Source: Akkermansiaceae bacterium | GTDB taxonomy: Bacteria > Verrucomicrobiota > Verrucomicrobiia > Verrucomicrobiales > Akkermansiaceae | Assembly: GCA_018402445.1 (NCBI GenBank) | Contig: JAGYIT010000007.1 | Location: forward strand, 620,001-684,000 | Reading direction: 5' to 3' | Length of the DNA: 64,000 nt | Part shown: positions 39,676-48,400 of the stretch, piece after piece | How the letters are laid out: the number at the start of each line of letters is the position of its first letter | Numbering within the stretch: position 1 is the stretch's first letter | The notes under the pieces: model-generated | Databases searched by the model: none | Seen by the model: only the letters and a program-made list of their open reading frames with translations | Told to the model about the DNA's origin: nothing | Position numbers and translations under genes: made by a program

Positions 39676-39710
39676 ACCAGCTTCAACCCATCTAACAACA
39701 CACCGAAACC

Positions 39711-40355
39711 ATGATCGAACATATCCTCAAAGGCGGCCCACTCATGATACCCCTCATGCTGTGCAGCCTCATCAGCCTCGCCGTCGTCTATGACCGCTGG
39801 TTCGCTTTCCGCGAAAACCGCCGTATCGACACCCGCTCGCTCCGCTCCAAGGTGCTCGCCCGCCTCCGCGAAAACGACATCCCCGGCGCGATCAGCGAAT
39901 GCGAGGCCACCCGCGGCCCCATCGCCTCCGTCCTCCTCGCCGGACTCCGCTCCTACAAGCAACTGCGCGGCAAGAACGAGGGTGCGGAAACGATGCGCCT
40001 CGTCGTCGGCCAGGTCATGGAAGACTACAGCGCCCAGACCATGAGCGTCGTCAACAAGCGCCTCGACGTCCTCACCACCATCGGCGTCGCTGCCCCTCTT
40101 CTCGGAATGACCGGAACCGTCACCGGCATGATCGCCTCCTTCGCCGGCCTTGCCGATGCGGGCAGTGTCGGCGGCAGCGGCGGTGCGGTCGCGGATGGCA
40201 TCGCCGAGGCCATGGTCACCACCGCCGTCGGCCTCATCATCGCCCTCTTCGCCGTCATCCCCCAAAGCGTCTTCAACCGCTGGTCCGACGAAATCGAACT
40301 CGAGATCGAGGAAGGCACCAGCGAGTTCGTCGAGTTCATCCTCACGCACCACTGA
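39711..40355 (+). CDS. ExbB/TolQ/MotA-family proton channel protein
   Basis: A 214-residue inner-membrane protein with three helices: about residues 10-29, then a long cytoplasmic loop, then about 122-145 (LTTIGVAAPLLGMTGTVTGMI) and 165-188. The LLGMTGTVTGMI motif is the conserved ExbB/TolQ signature. The protein forms the proton-conducting pentamer that, with ExbD-type subunits, turns the proton motive force into periplasmic movement. Two ExbD-like genes follow at 40905 and 41316, so the set is a dedicated energising complex for this cluster. Confidence 0.93.
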   Translation: MIEHILKGGPLMIPLMLCSLISLAVVYDRWFAFRENRRIDTRSLRSKVLARLRENDIPGAISECEATRGPIASVLLAGLRSYKQLRGKNEGAETMRLVVGQVMEDYSAQTMSVVNKRLDVLTTIGVAAPLLGMTGTVTGMIASFAGLADAGSVGGSGGAVADGIAEAMVTTAVGLIIALFAVIPQSVFNRWSDEIELEIEEGTSEFVEFILTHH

Positions 40356-40363
40356 AAATCAAA

Positions 40364-40395
40364 TTTAACCACGGATAACACGGATGAACACGGAT
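40364..40395 (-). repeat. Inverted nonamer array NR6-left
   Basis: CACGGAT units at 40370, 40379 and 40389, nine bases after the ExbB stop. This is the reverse complement of the ATCCGTG subtype and can pair with NR6-right around an 18-nt spacer. Confidence 0.9.
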
Positions 40396-40413
40396 CTTAA
40401 AAGAACCCAAAGC

Positions 40414-40448
40414 ATCTGTGCCCATCCGTGAAATCCGTGGTCAAAAAA
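40414..40448 (+). repeat. Nonamer array NR6-right
   Basis: ATCTGTG, ATCCGTG and ATCCGTG, then GTCAAAAAA, ending 16 nt before the GxxExxY start codon. Confidence 0.9.
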
Positions 40449-40464
40449 CCAATCCCAAGAATCC

Positions 40465-40833
40465 ATGCTCACCGGTGACGCTGAAATTACTGAAATCATC
40501 ATCGGTGCTGCAATGAAAGTTCTCAACACTCTCAAGCCCGGCCTTGATGAAAAACTCTACGAACGCGCCCTTATCATCGAATTAGCAAAGCAAAGTCTCG
40601 TATGCGACCAGCAGAAAAATTTTCCTGTCTATTACGCCGCCCATCATATCGGAACATTAATACCCGATCTCGTCGTTAATGAAAAAATCATAGTCGATCC
40701 CAAGGTAGTCACCGCCTTCAATGAAAACCACATAGCTCAGATGCTAGGCTACCTGAACATCACCGGCCTCAAAACCGCACTGCTCCTCAATTTCAAACAT
40801 GCCAAACTTCAAATAAAGCGAGTCTCCATCTGA
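40465..40833 (+). CDS. GxxExxY protein (PD-(D/E)xK nuclease-fold)
   Basis: A 122-residue protein with the signature G26-x-x-E29-x-x-Y32 (PGLDEKLYERAL), a nuclease-like core of Asp68 in PDLVV and Asp78-Pro-Lys80 (IVDPK, where the family more often has ELK), and a Gln92...Tyr96-Leu97 helix. GxxExxY proteins are numerous in PVC bacteria; their role is not established. The gene is visibly poorer in GC and in C-ending codons than its neighbours and is framed on both sides by ATCCGTG-type nonamer arrays. It interrupts the ExbB-ExbD series, which suggests a later insertion. Confidence 0.85.
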   Translation: MLTGDAEITEIIIGAAMKVLNTLKPGLDEKLYERALIIELAKQSLVCDQQKNFPVYYAAHHIGTLIPDLVVNEKIIVDPKVVTAFNENHIAQMLGYLNITGLKTALLLNFKHAKLQIKRVSI

Positions 40834-40852
40834 TGACATCAAACCCAAACTC

Positions 40853-40890
40853 ATCCGTGCCCATCCGTGAAATCCGTGGTTAAAAAAATC
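40853..40890 (+). repeat. Nonamer array NR7
   Basis: ATCCGTG units at 40853, 40863 and 40872, then GTTAAAAAAATC, ending 14 nt before the ExbD start. Confidence 0.9.
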
Positions 40891-40904
40891 CACAAACCCG
40901 CTCC

Positions 40905-41312
40905 ATGAAACGAAGCAAACAAGAGAAGAAGCACCGATCAGGTGAGATCCCCACGGGATCTTTCTCCGACATCGCGTTCCTTCTCATCATCTACTTCCTC
41001 GTCGCCACCACCCTCGTAAAAGTGAAATCCATCACCGCCGATCTCCCGGCCGGTGAGAAATCCACCCAAGCGCAGTCCGATAAAACCCCCATCATCAACC
41101 TCCGCGGTGCCGAGGTTTTCTTCAACGACAAGCGCATGGAGATGCCCGAGCTCAACGAGCGCCTCGCCGCCCTCGACCTCCCCAACCAGGACGGCGAGAA
41201 GCGCGTCATCATGCTGGAATCCGCCAAAGGCACTCCCTACGAAAACTATTTCCAAGCCCTCGCCGCTATCAGCGCCAACGGCGGCGTGGTCGCCATCGTC
41301 GAGGACGAATAA
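40905..41312 (+). CDS. ExbD/TolR-family protein 1
   Basis: A 135-residue protein with a short basic cytoplasmic tail, one helix SDIAFLLIIYFLVATTLV (residues about 21-38) carrying the essential membrane Asp22, and a periplasmic domain. It pairs with the ExbB-like channel. The second copy starts 3 bp after its stop codon. Confidence 0.93.
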   Translation: MKRSKQEKKHRSGEIPTGSFSDIAFLLIIYFLVATTLVKVKSITADLPAGEKSTQAQSDKTPIINLRGAEVFFNDKRMEMPELNERLAALDLPNQDGEKRVIMLESAKGTPYENYFQALAAISANGGVVAIVEDE

Positions 41313-41315
41313 GCC

Positions 41316-41736
41316 ATGAAACCTTCGAGAAAAAAGAAACGCAAACCGATCCCCGTGCCCATCGCGAGCATGGGCGATATCGCGTTCCTTCTCATCATCT
41401 TCTTCCTGGTCTGCAGCGAGGCCATCAAGGACAACCCCAACCTCCCCGTCGAGTTGCCCACCTCCGAACACGTCGTCCAGACCAAGGCCAACGTCGTCGC
41501 CCGCGTGACCATCGACGAGACCGGCGAAATTCACTTCGACGGCAGCTCGCGTGGACAGCGCCAAGGACGTCGAATGGGGCGTCCGCGCCCTCCTCACCAA
41601 CACCGTTTCCGACGACCAGCGCCACGTCCAGTTCAAGTGCGACAAATCCCAGCCCAAGGAAGTTTTCCAACCCGTCCTCCAAGCCATCGCCGAAGCCGGC
41701 GGCATCATCGAAGCCGTAGGCGAACCCGAACAATGA
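41316..41736 (+). CDS. ExbD/TolR-family protein 2 (apparent frameshift)
   Basis: About 140 residues if the frame change near 41550 (+1 base) is corrected. The first part has KPSRKKKRKPIPVP and the helix GDIAFLLIIFFLVCSEAI with its conserved Asp. After GEIHFDGSS the true continuation (DSAKDVEWGVRALLTNTV to GEPEQ) lies in the next frame from 41551 to 41736. Two different ExbD subunits next to one ExbB match the ExbD1/ExbD2 or TolR arrangement of other phyla. Confidence 0.85.
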
Positions 41737-41740
41737 AGAA

Positions 41741-41773
41741 TTTCAACCACGAAAAACACGAAGCACACGAAAG
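41741..41773 (-). repeat. Inverted nonamer array NR8-left
   Basis: CACGAAA, CACGAAG and CACGAAA at 41748, 41757 and 41766, four bases after the ExbD2 stop. It is complementary to NR8-right. Confidence 0.9.
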
Positions 41774-41807
41774 TTAAGAGCCAACGAAATCCACGTCTTC
41801 ATCTTCC

Positions 41808-41844
41808 ATTCGTGTAATTCGTGCCATTCGTGGTTCAAAAAATC
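41808..41844 (+). repeat. Nonamer array NR8-right
   Basis: Three ATTCGTG units (41808, 41817, 41826), then GTTCAAAAAATC, ending 17 nt before the next ATG. Confidence 0.9.
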
Positions 41845-41861
41845 CCAACAACCAATCATCT

Positions 41862-42320
41862 ATGAATCCATCCCAAGAAATCACCCCCGACCAAATGCTC
41901 GAGTCCTTCCGTGGCCGCAGCTTCAAGTCGATCATCCTCTTCACTCTGATCGTCCACGTTGTGGTCATCGGCGGCACGAGCATTCCCTACCTCATCAAAT
42001 CGGCCACCGGGAAATCCGACTCTAAGCTCACCGAAGCGGAGCGCACGGAAATCGCCGCCCGCGAGGCCACTGCGGCCTTGCGCGACATCGCCGACAAGCA
42101 CGGCATCAAGCCGCAGGATCTCAGCAGCCGTATCGCCGGTGGCGCTCCCAAGGCGGCACCGAAAGCGGAGACGCCTGCTCCCACGGATGACGCCGCAACA
42201 TCCGCGCCGGAAGAAGCCGCCGAACCCAAATCCGCCATCGAGGAGCAACTGGAAGTCAAGGAGGACGGCCCGGCGGTGCCACCCATCGAGGAAGTCGAGG
42301 AAGAAGACCTTTTCGAGTGA
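41862..42320 (+). CDS. TonB-like single-helix membrane protein lacking a TonB C-domain
   Basis: A 152-residue protein with a short cytoplasmic tail, one helix about residues 23-44 (SIILFTLIVHVVVIGG), then a charged region and an Ala/Pro/Glu linker ending in a very acidic tail (EEVEEEDLFE). The layout after ExbB-ExbD is that of TonB or TolA, but no recognisable globular C-terminal domain is present. It may link the energised ExbD complex to a periplasmic partner. Inference only. Confidence 0.75.
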   Translation: MNPSQEITPDQMLESFRGRSFKSIILFTLIVHVVVIGGTSIPYLIKSATGKSDSKLTEAERTEIAAREATAALRDIADKHGIKPQDLSSRIAGGAPKAAPKAETPAPTDDAATSAPEEAAEPKSAIEEQLEVKEDGPAVPPIEEVEEEDLFE

Positions 42321-42339
42321 TCAGGAATTAGGAGTCAGA
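42319..42339 (+). repeat. Degenerate heptamer repeat (TCAGGAA type)
   Basis: About three seven-base units related to the GTCAGGA repeat, directly after the preceding stop. Confidence 0.5.
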
Positions 42340-42376
42340 CATTCAACCAACACACCATGAAGCAACACCATTCATC

Positions 42377-42449
42377 ATTTCGTATAATTACGCGTGCCTT
42401 CCGTGGTTCAAAGAATCAACAACCACGAAAAACACGAATCACACGAAAA
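42377..42449. repeat. Degenerate nonamer array NR9a and inverted partner
   Basis: A decayed plus-sense array at 42377-42417 ends CCTTCCGTGGTTC and AAAG, followed by a clean inverted array (CACGAAA, CACGAAT, CACGAAA) at 42424-42448. Confidence 0.75.
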
Positions 42450-42485
42450 TTTATGAATGAAATGAAACCCACATTCTCCTCTTCC

Positions 42486-42521
42486 TTTCGTGTGTTTCGT
42501 GCCTTTCGTGGTTAAAAAACT
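42486..42521 (+). repeat. Nonamer array NR9-right
   Basis: Three TTTCGTG units (42486, 42495, 42504), then GTTAAAAAAC, ending 15 nt before the ATG at 42537. Confidence 0.9.
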
Positions 42522-42536
42522 CTTTATCTAACAACC

Positions 42537-44141
42537 ATGCCAAGCACCCGCACCATCCCCGTCGTGACGGTGGACGAGATTCCCACGAATCCGTCCGCTT
42601 TCAAGGCGCGCGTGGTTGCCGTCGCGGTCGCATCTCTCGCAGGGCTCGCCGCCGCCGCTTACTTCTGGCTGCCGCCCGCGCTCGCAGCCTTCCTTTCCCG
42701 CAACGCGGAAATCCACATCCTTTTCCAAAGCCTCCACGCCGACAGCTCGCTCAAGCTCATCTTCCAGCTTTGCGGCGTGCTCGCCATCCTCTGCGCCGCC
42801 GCGGGGGCCGCCGGTTTTCTCCTGAACCGCATCACATGGCACGCGCTGCGCCTACCGCTCTTCGGCGTGTATCTGCTCGCCGCATTCTATCTCTGGGTCA
42901 CCTGGCAGGCGGGTGCCGCGATCCTTGCCGGGGGCATCGATGTCGATGGCGCGAAACAAGACAGGGCCATCATGCTGCGCCTCTGGTGGAGCGTAGCGTG
43001 GCCCGCTCTAGCGATGGTGGCGTACGCCGCTTGGTCGCATGTCATGCTCCGCAGCCGCTCGGTTTACGCCGCGTTCACCCGCGAGGAAGGGCCCGCGATG
43101 GCCGGCGACCGCGTGCTGGAGGACGTTCGCACTCATGGCCGCGATCCGCGCCACCGCCGCAGCCTTTACCTCAGCACCTTCACCCATTTCCTCATCCTCA
43201 TCCTCATCCCGTGGATCCTCAGCCTCGGCGGCTGCGTGGAGGCCTACAAGGTGCCGCAAGGCAGCGGCAACCCCGTCGTCGCCATGGTCAAGATGGTGAA
43301 GCCGAAAAAGAAAAAGAAACAAACCCTCAGCCTCCGCCCGAACTCCGCGATCCTTTTTGAAATCCCCGACCTCGACGACTCTCAGGTCGATCAGGTGATG
43401 GAGGAGCAGACCCAAGCCACCTATCAGGCGAACAACGCCAAGTCCGGCAAGATGGGCAAAGGCGGCGGCACCCAGGGCGGTTGGCCGGAGGGCATGGAGG
43501 ACTACAGGATCCGATTCATCCGCCTCGAGCACAAGGGCGCGGGCTGGGACGACGGCATGGACGAATCCAACGCCGACATCAATTTCCTCCGCGCCTTCGC
43601 CCAGGCCACCGGCTTCAAGAAAATCGCCAACAAGGGCGAAAGCCATTCCATCGCCCTCCTGAAAAAATATCCCGACGACGGCTTCCCGCCCTTCGTCTTC
43701 CTCACCGGCAACGCCGACATGGGCAACCTCACCACCACCGACGCGAAGATCCTCCGCGACTACTGCCTCAACGGCGGCATGCTTATCGCCGATGCGGGCT
43801 CGGTCAGTTTCCACAACTCCTTCATGCGCGTCATCCGCCAGGTCTTTCCCGACAAGCCGCTCATCGACATCGCCGATGACGACATGCTCTACCAGGTGCC
43901 CTACACCTTCCCCAACGGCGCGCCGCCCTTCTGGCAGCTCGGCGGCCGCCGCGCCCTCGGCGTCAAGCACGAGGGCCGCTGGGTCGCCTTCTACCACCCC
44001 GGCGACATGAACGGCGCGTGGAAATCCCAGGGCTACACCGATGTCACCCCGGAAATGCGCGAGGCCGCCATGAACCTCGGGATTAATCTCGTCTATTACG
44101 CGTTCAACCAGTGGAACGACGCGATCTCGAAAAAGAAATGA
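42537..44141 (+). CDS. Five-helix membrane protein fused to DUF4159 domain
   Basis: A 534-residue protein. Predicted helices lie near residues 25-50, 75-97, 108-131, 150-170 and 214-232. A linker with Lys run KPKKKKK (255-261) follows, then a Gln/Gly-rich stretch and the DUF4159 domain from about 322 (DYRIRFIRL) to 530. DUF4159 resembles class I glutamine-amidotransferase-like folds but shows no obvious catalytic Cys-His. A Cys233 after the last helix (LSLGGC) looks lipobox-like but is internal. The basic linker could face the acidic tail of the preceding protein. The next gene overlaps through ATGATGA. Confidence 0.85.
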   Translation: MPSTRTIPVVTVDEIPTNPSAFKARVVAVAVASLAGLAAAAYFWLPPALAAFLSRNAEIHILFQSLHADSSLKLIFQLCGVLAILCAAAGAAGFLLNRITWHALRLPLFGVYLLAAFYLWVTWQAGAAILAGGIDVDGAKQDRAIMLRLWWSVAWPALAMVAYAAWSHVMLRSRSVYAAFTREEGPAMAGDRVLEDVRTHGRDPRHRRSLYLSTFTHFLILILIPWILSLGGCVEAYKVPQGSGNPVVAMVKMVKPKKKKKQTLSLRPNSAILFEIPDLDDSQVDQVMEEQTQATYQANNAKSGKMGKGGGTQGGWPEGMEDYRIRFIRLEHKGAGWDDGMDESNADINFLRAFAQATGFKKIANKGESHSIALLKKYPDDGFPPFVFLTGNADMGNLTTTDAKILRDYCLNGGMLIADAGSVSFHNSFMRVIRQVFPDKPLIDIADDDMLYQVPYTFPNGAPPFWQLGGRRALGVKHEGRWVAFYHPGDMNGAWKSQGYTDVTPEMREAAMNLGINLVYYAFNQWNDAISKKK

Positions 44142-45289
44142 TGAACCCGAACTCCTTCAGCGTCCTCGGCTATCTCAGCGTGCTCCTCTGGCTCGCCGTG
44201 CCGCTGCTTTGGCTGCTGCGCCATCGCATCAAGACACCGGGCTGGTCGGCCCTCGCCCTCGCCCTCCTCGCCTTCGTCTTCGCCACCATCAACTCCCGCA
44301 GCCACGTCAGCCGCATCCAGGCGGAGGTTATCGAGGTATCCCCGGACGCCCTCATGCTCGAAGCCGCGAAACGAAAGGCCGTCGAGCAAGCGAGGGAAGG
44401 CGAGGTCGCCGACATCCGCTTCGCCGAAGACGGTGCCGATGACTTCATCGACAAGGCCGGCATGGATGACTCCGACCTCAAATATCTCGAAAGCCTCGAT
44501 GAGTCGAAAGAACCCGCGTGGAAGAACCGGAAGAAATCGCGCGGTGGGGCAGGGGAGGAAAGCGATGACCTCGAAGACCTGCTCGGCGCGGAAGAACCCG
44601 CCGAACGCCTTTCCACCGATGCCTTGCCCGAGGAAAAGGAAACCCGCGAGCCCATCATCATGTCGGAGGCCCACGTCGCCACCGCCCTGCGACTCAACTC
44701 CATCAATCTCAACCTCTCCTTCTACGCGATCCTGTTAGGTGCCATCCTCCTCATCACCGATTACCTCACCCGCGCCAACTCCTACGCCCGCGCCACCTTT
44801 CCGCTGCCGCTCCCCGCCGCATGGCGAAACGCCTTCACCCCGCTGCCCGCCGTTTTCACGCTCCCGGAAAAACCCCGCCGCAATCTGAAGGAAGAACTCG
44901 CCCACCTCGCCCGCCGCGGCGATGCCTTCGTCTGCTTCACGAAAGATCCCGCCGCCCTCCCCGACACCCTGCCCACTCTCGGAAAATCCAGCCGCCCCAT
45001 CGACCTCCTCCGCGTCGAGGGCGACCGCATCTCCGACACCTTCATCTTCGAGTCCCTCTGGTATCGCCGCACCTGTTTCGTCGTCGATCCCTCGCGCGCC
45101 CAAACCCTCCTCACCGAAATCCTCAAACAGCTCGAACTCCGCCACACCTCCCGCGCCCGCGCCAAACAAAACGTCCACCTCGTCTGGAACCTCGCCCAGC
45201 CCCCAAGCGAAAAAGACCTCGCCACCTTCGAACGCCTCGCAAGCTCCACCAGATTTTCCCTCCTGCTCTGCAACGAATCCCATTCCTAA
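44138..45289 (+). CDS. Membrane protein of unknown function with three helices
   Basis: About 383 residues from ATG 44138 (or 44141). Two helices lie in the first 50 residues and one near residue 200 (NLSFYAILLGAILLITDYL), with an acidic segment between containing DDSDLKYLESL. The C-terminal 180 residues are soluble and basic. No motif was recognised. It is translated with the DUF4159 gene through the overlap and probably belongs to the same complex. Confidence 0.7.
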   Translation: MMNPNSFSVLGYLSVLLWLAVPLLWLLRHRIKTPGWSALALALLAFVFATINSRSHVSRIQAEVIEVSPDALMLEAAKRKAVEQAREGEVADIRFAEDGADDFIDKAGMDDSDLKYLESLDESKEPAWKNRKKSRGGAGEESDDLEDLLGAEEPAERLSTDALPEEKETREPIIMSEAHVATALRLNSINLNLSFYAILLGAILLITDYLTRANSYARATFPLPLPAAWRNAFTPLPAVFTLPEKPRRNLKEELAHLARRGDAFVCFTKDPAALPDTLPTLGKSSRPIDLLRVEGDRISDTFIFESLWYRRTCFVVDPSRAQTLLTEILKQLELRHTSRARAKQNVHLVWNLAQPPSEKDLATFERLASSTRFSLLLCNESHS

Positions 45290-45299
45290 ATCCTAATTT

Positions 45300-45320
45300 C
45301 CAACCACGAAATACACGAAA
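45300..45320 (-). repeat. Inverted nonamer array NR10-left
   Basis: Two CACGAAA units (45305, 45314) ten bases after the preceding stop. Confidence 0.8.
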
Positions 45321-45359
45321 GCCATGCCTTCACAAACGGCATCCACAACCACCTCTTCC

Positions 45360-45396
45360 TTTCGTGTCATTCGTGCCTTTCGTGGTTCCAAAAATC
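45360..45396 (+). repeat. Nonamer array NR10-right
   Basis: TTTCGTG, ATTCGTG and TTTCGTG (45360, 45369, 45378), then GTTCCAAAAATC, ending 11 nt before the ATG at 45408. It is the last array in the window. Confidence 0.9.
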
Positions 45397-45407
45397 TTCA
45401 TCCCATC

Positions 45408-48400
45408 ATGAAACCCCTCTTCCTTCTCTTCTCCTTCACCGCTCTCACCTTCGCCGCCGAACGCGAAGTCACCGAGGAACAGCAGGCCGCCATCGAGAGC
45501 GGCGGTGTCGTCGTGCAGGAAACCCTGCGGCCCGAAAACCTCACCGACCTCACCAAGGGCGAAGGCCTGCCACCCTCCAAGAACAAACCCTATCTCTACC
45601 ACTTCGGCCCCACCGGCATTTCCGGCTTCATGTCCGGCGGCGCGGTGGGTGACCAGCTCCTTGTCCAAAGCACCATCAAAGGCTCGCCCGCCGAGGGCAA
45701 GTTCCTCCCCGGCGACGTCATCACCGGCATCAACGGCGTGAAATTCCAAGCCGGCGGTAACCTCGGATTCACCATCGGCAACGCCATCATCGAGGCCGAA
45801 CGCGAGGTCAACGCAGGCAAAATCACCTTCCAAGTCTGGCGCGATAAAAACTACCCCGCCCGCACCGGTGCCAAAAACATCGCCGGCACCGACATCGACC
45901 AGCTCATCAACGAAGTCGAAAGCGACGATTCCCTCTACGACTGGAAACCCGAGGAAGCCCAAAAGGAAGAGGTCAAAAACATGGATCTCAAAAAATTCCC
46001 CCTCGATCCCATCACCCTCGAAGTGGAGCTGAAACTCCGCACCTTCCCCGACTACGCCGACACCGCCCCCTACGACTGCCCCAAGACCCAGCAGATCCTC
46101 GAAGACGCCTGGAAATCCTTGGAACAGCGCTTCGTCGCCGATCCCAAAAATCCTCGTTCCGGCAAAGGCGGCGTCATCGAGGCCATCGCGCTCGTCGCCT
46201 CCGGAAAACCCGAACACCGCGAACTCGTGAAACAATGGGTGCGCAGCCAGAACTGCCCATGGCAGCCACCCACCCAGCCCATCGGTGCGATGTTCGAACC
46301 GGGCTACAAGGGCTACAAAGGATTCCAAACCTGGCACCACGGCTTCATCGGACTGTATTGCGCGCTTTACTACGATGCCACCGGCGACGAATACGTCCTA
46401 CCCGCCCTCCGTAAATACGCCATCGAGGCCGCTATGGGACAGAGCAAAGCCGGCACCTGGGGCCACACCTTCGCCTTTCCCTCCTTCAACGGCGGTAAGT
46501 TCCACGAAATGAATCCCGGCTACGGAGCGCTGAATGCCGCCGGCAACCGCGCTTTCTTCCTCATCGCCCTCGCCCAGAAACTCGGCATAGAGCACCCGGC
46601 AATCGATGACGCCGTGAAACGCTCCCACCGCTTCTTCGGATCCTTTGTCGATCAAGGCGCGCTCCCCTACGGCGATCACGTCGCCGCCGCCACCGACGAC
46701 AGCAACGGCAAAAACGCCGGCACCGCCTTCGCCATGAAACTCATCGGCGATGACTACGCCGCCAAGTATTTCGCCATGATGTCCGCCCACGCCTCCTTCA
46801 CCCCCCGCGGCGGTCACGCTCACGACTACCACACCAACTGGTCCCCTTGGGGAGCCACCCTTTGCGGGCCGGAAATCCGCACCATGGCCGAGCGCAACAT
46901 GCGCTGGCGCCGCACGCTCTGCCGCATGTACGACGGCAGCTTCGTCTATCACTCGCCCACCGAAAAATATGGAACCCTGCGCGACCCCACCGCCACTGAG
47001 GTCTTCCACCAAGCCGTCATTCACAAACAAACCCTCATCACTGGCAAAGACCTCGACGAATCACTTTTCCCCGACGAGCGCGAAACAAAACAATTCCTCG
47101 CCAGCGCCTACGGCCAGCTCAACAACGACCACCTGAAAAACCTCGCCGGGAAACCATGGATCGAGCGCTCTACCGATGAACTCTTCGACTTGCTCGATAT
47201 CTTCATGCCCAAGGCCCGCAAAGCCTTCGCCGTTGAGCTCGGTAAGCGCTTCCAAGCGGGTGAATCCGAAATCGCGCCGCGCCTCGTCGCCCTTCTCACC
47301 CACGAGAACGCCCGCTTCCGCCACGGCGCTCTTTGCGCCCTCGAAGCCTGCGGCAACGATATCTTTCTCTCCAACCTCTCAAAAATCACGCCCCTGCTCA
47401 ACGACCCCAAAGACTTCGTTCGCATCACCGCGGTCGAGACCATTTCCAAGGCAAGCAACGACGCAGAAATCCAACTCGCCCTCCTCGAAACCGCCGTCTC
47501 CGATCGCACCGCCCTCGCCCCCAACAGCGTCCGCAACGCCATCCAGACCAGTCTTTCGAAATCCGAAGCCGCCGTCAGCAAAACCCCTTTCCAAGCGGAT
47601 ATCGACGAGGCCCTCGTCACCCGCGCCCTCACCAACCTCATCCTCGAGGAAACCGGCGGCGGCCCCTTCGTGAAATCCAAGGTGGGCGTCTGGGACAAGG
47701 ACACCGTCATCCGCCTCGCCGGCCCGCTCACTTTCATCGCCGAAGAGGAACAGGTTTACGACCAGATGTTCGGCGCCCGCAACGCCCCCGCCCAAGCCAT
47801 GCTCTCCAAGTTCGGCTACCTCGAAGCCATCCAAACCAACGCCCACCGCCTCCGCCTGAAAGCCGAAATCCCCCGCCGCATCCGGGGCGAGGCAGGCTTC
47901 AAGGATCCGCTCGTCAACCCCGCCCTCGTCGCCAAATACCCCGGCGTGTTCGCCGACCTCACCGACGAGATCAAAGCGACCCTCATCGCCAATCCCATCG
48001 AGGAAATTCAGATCACGGACGAAACCAACAAATTTAGGAAACTCATCGTCCCGCTCAGCAAAGTCCTCATCACCATCGAGGCCAACAAAACCCCGGCCAA
48101 ATTCCCCAGCATCGCCGATGACGCAAGGAAACTCTTCCTCGCCGAACTCAACGCCGCCGAAGGCACCGGCGCGAAAATCAAGCTCTGCCGCGCTGCTCTC
48201 GCCGATCCCGAAAGCAAACACACCTTCCGCCAGATCGCCGCGATGGACGCCCTCGTCGAGTTGTTGGAAGCCGAAGCCCTCGAAGACATCCTGCCCTACC
48301 TCGGCAGCGATTACTGGCGCATCCGCGACCACAGCAGTGCCCTCGCCGCAAACCTCGTCAAATCCGGTGCCGGTTCCTCCCTCATCGCCTCATTTGCCAC

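Noticed and set aside
21204..45396. CRISPR array
   Set aside because: Repeats are 7-9 bp units in short groups at gene borders with no regular 30-bp spacers and no cas genes.
45324..45407. Upstream ATG for the PDZ/HEAT protein
   Set aside because: It would translate the nonamer array ahead of a clear signal peptide starting at 45408.
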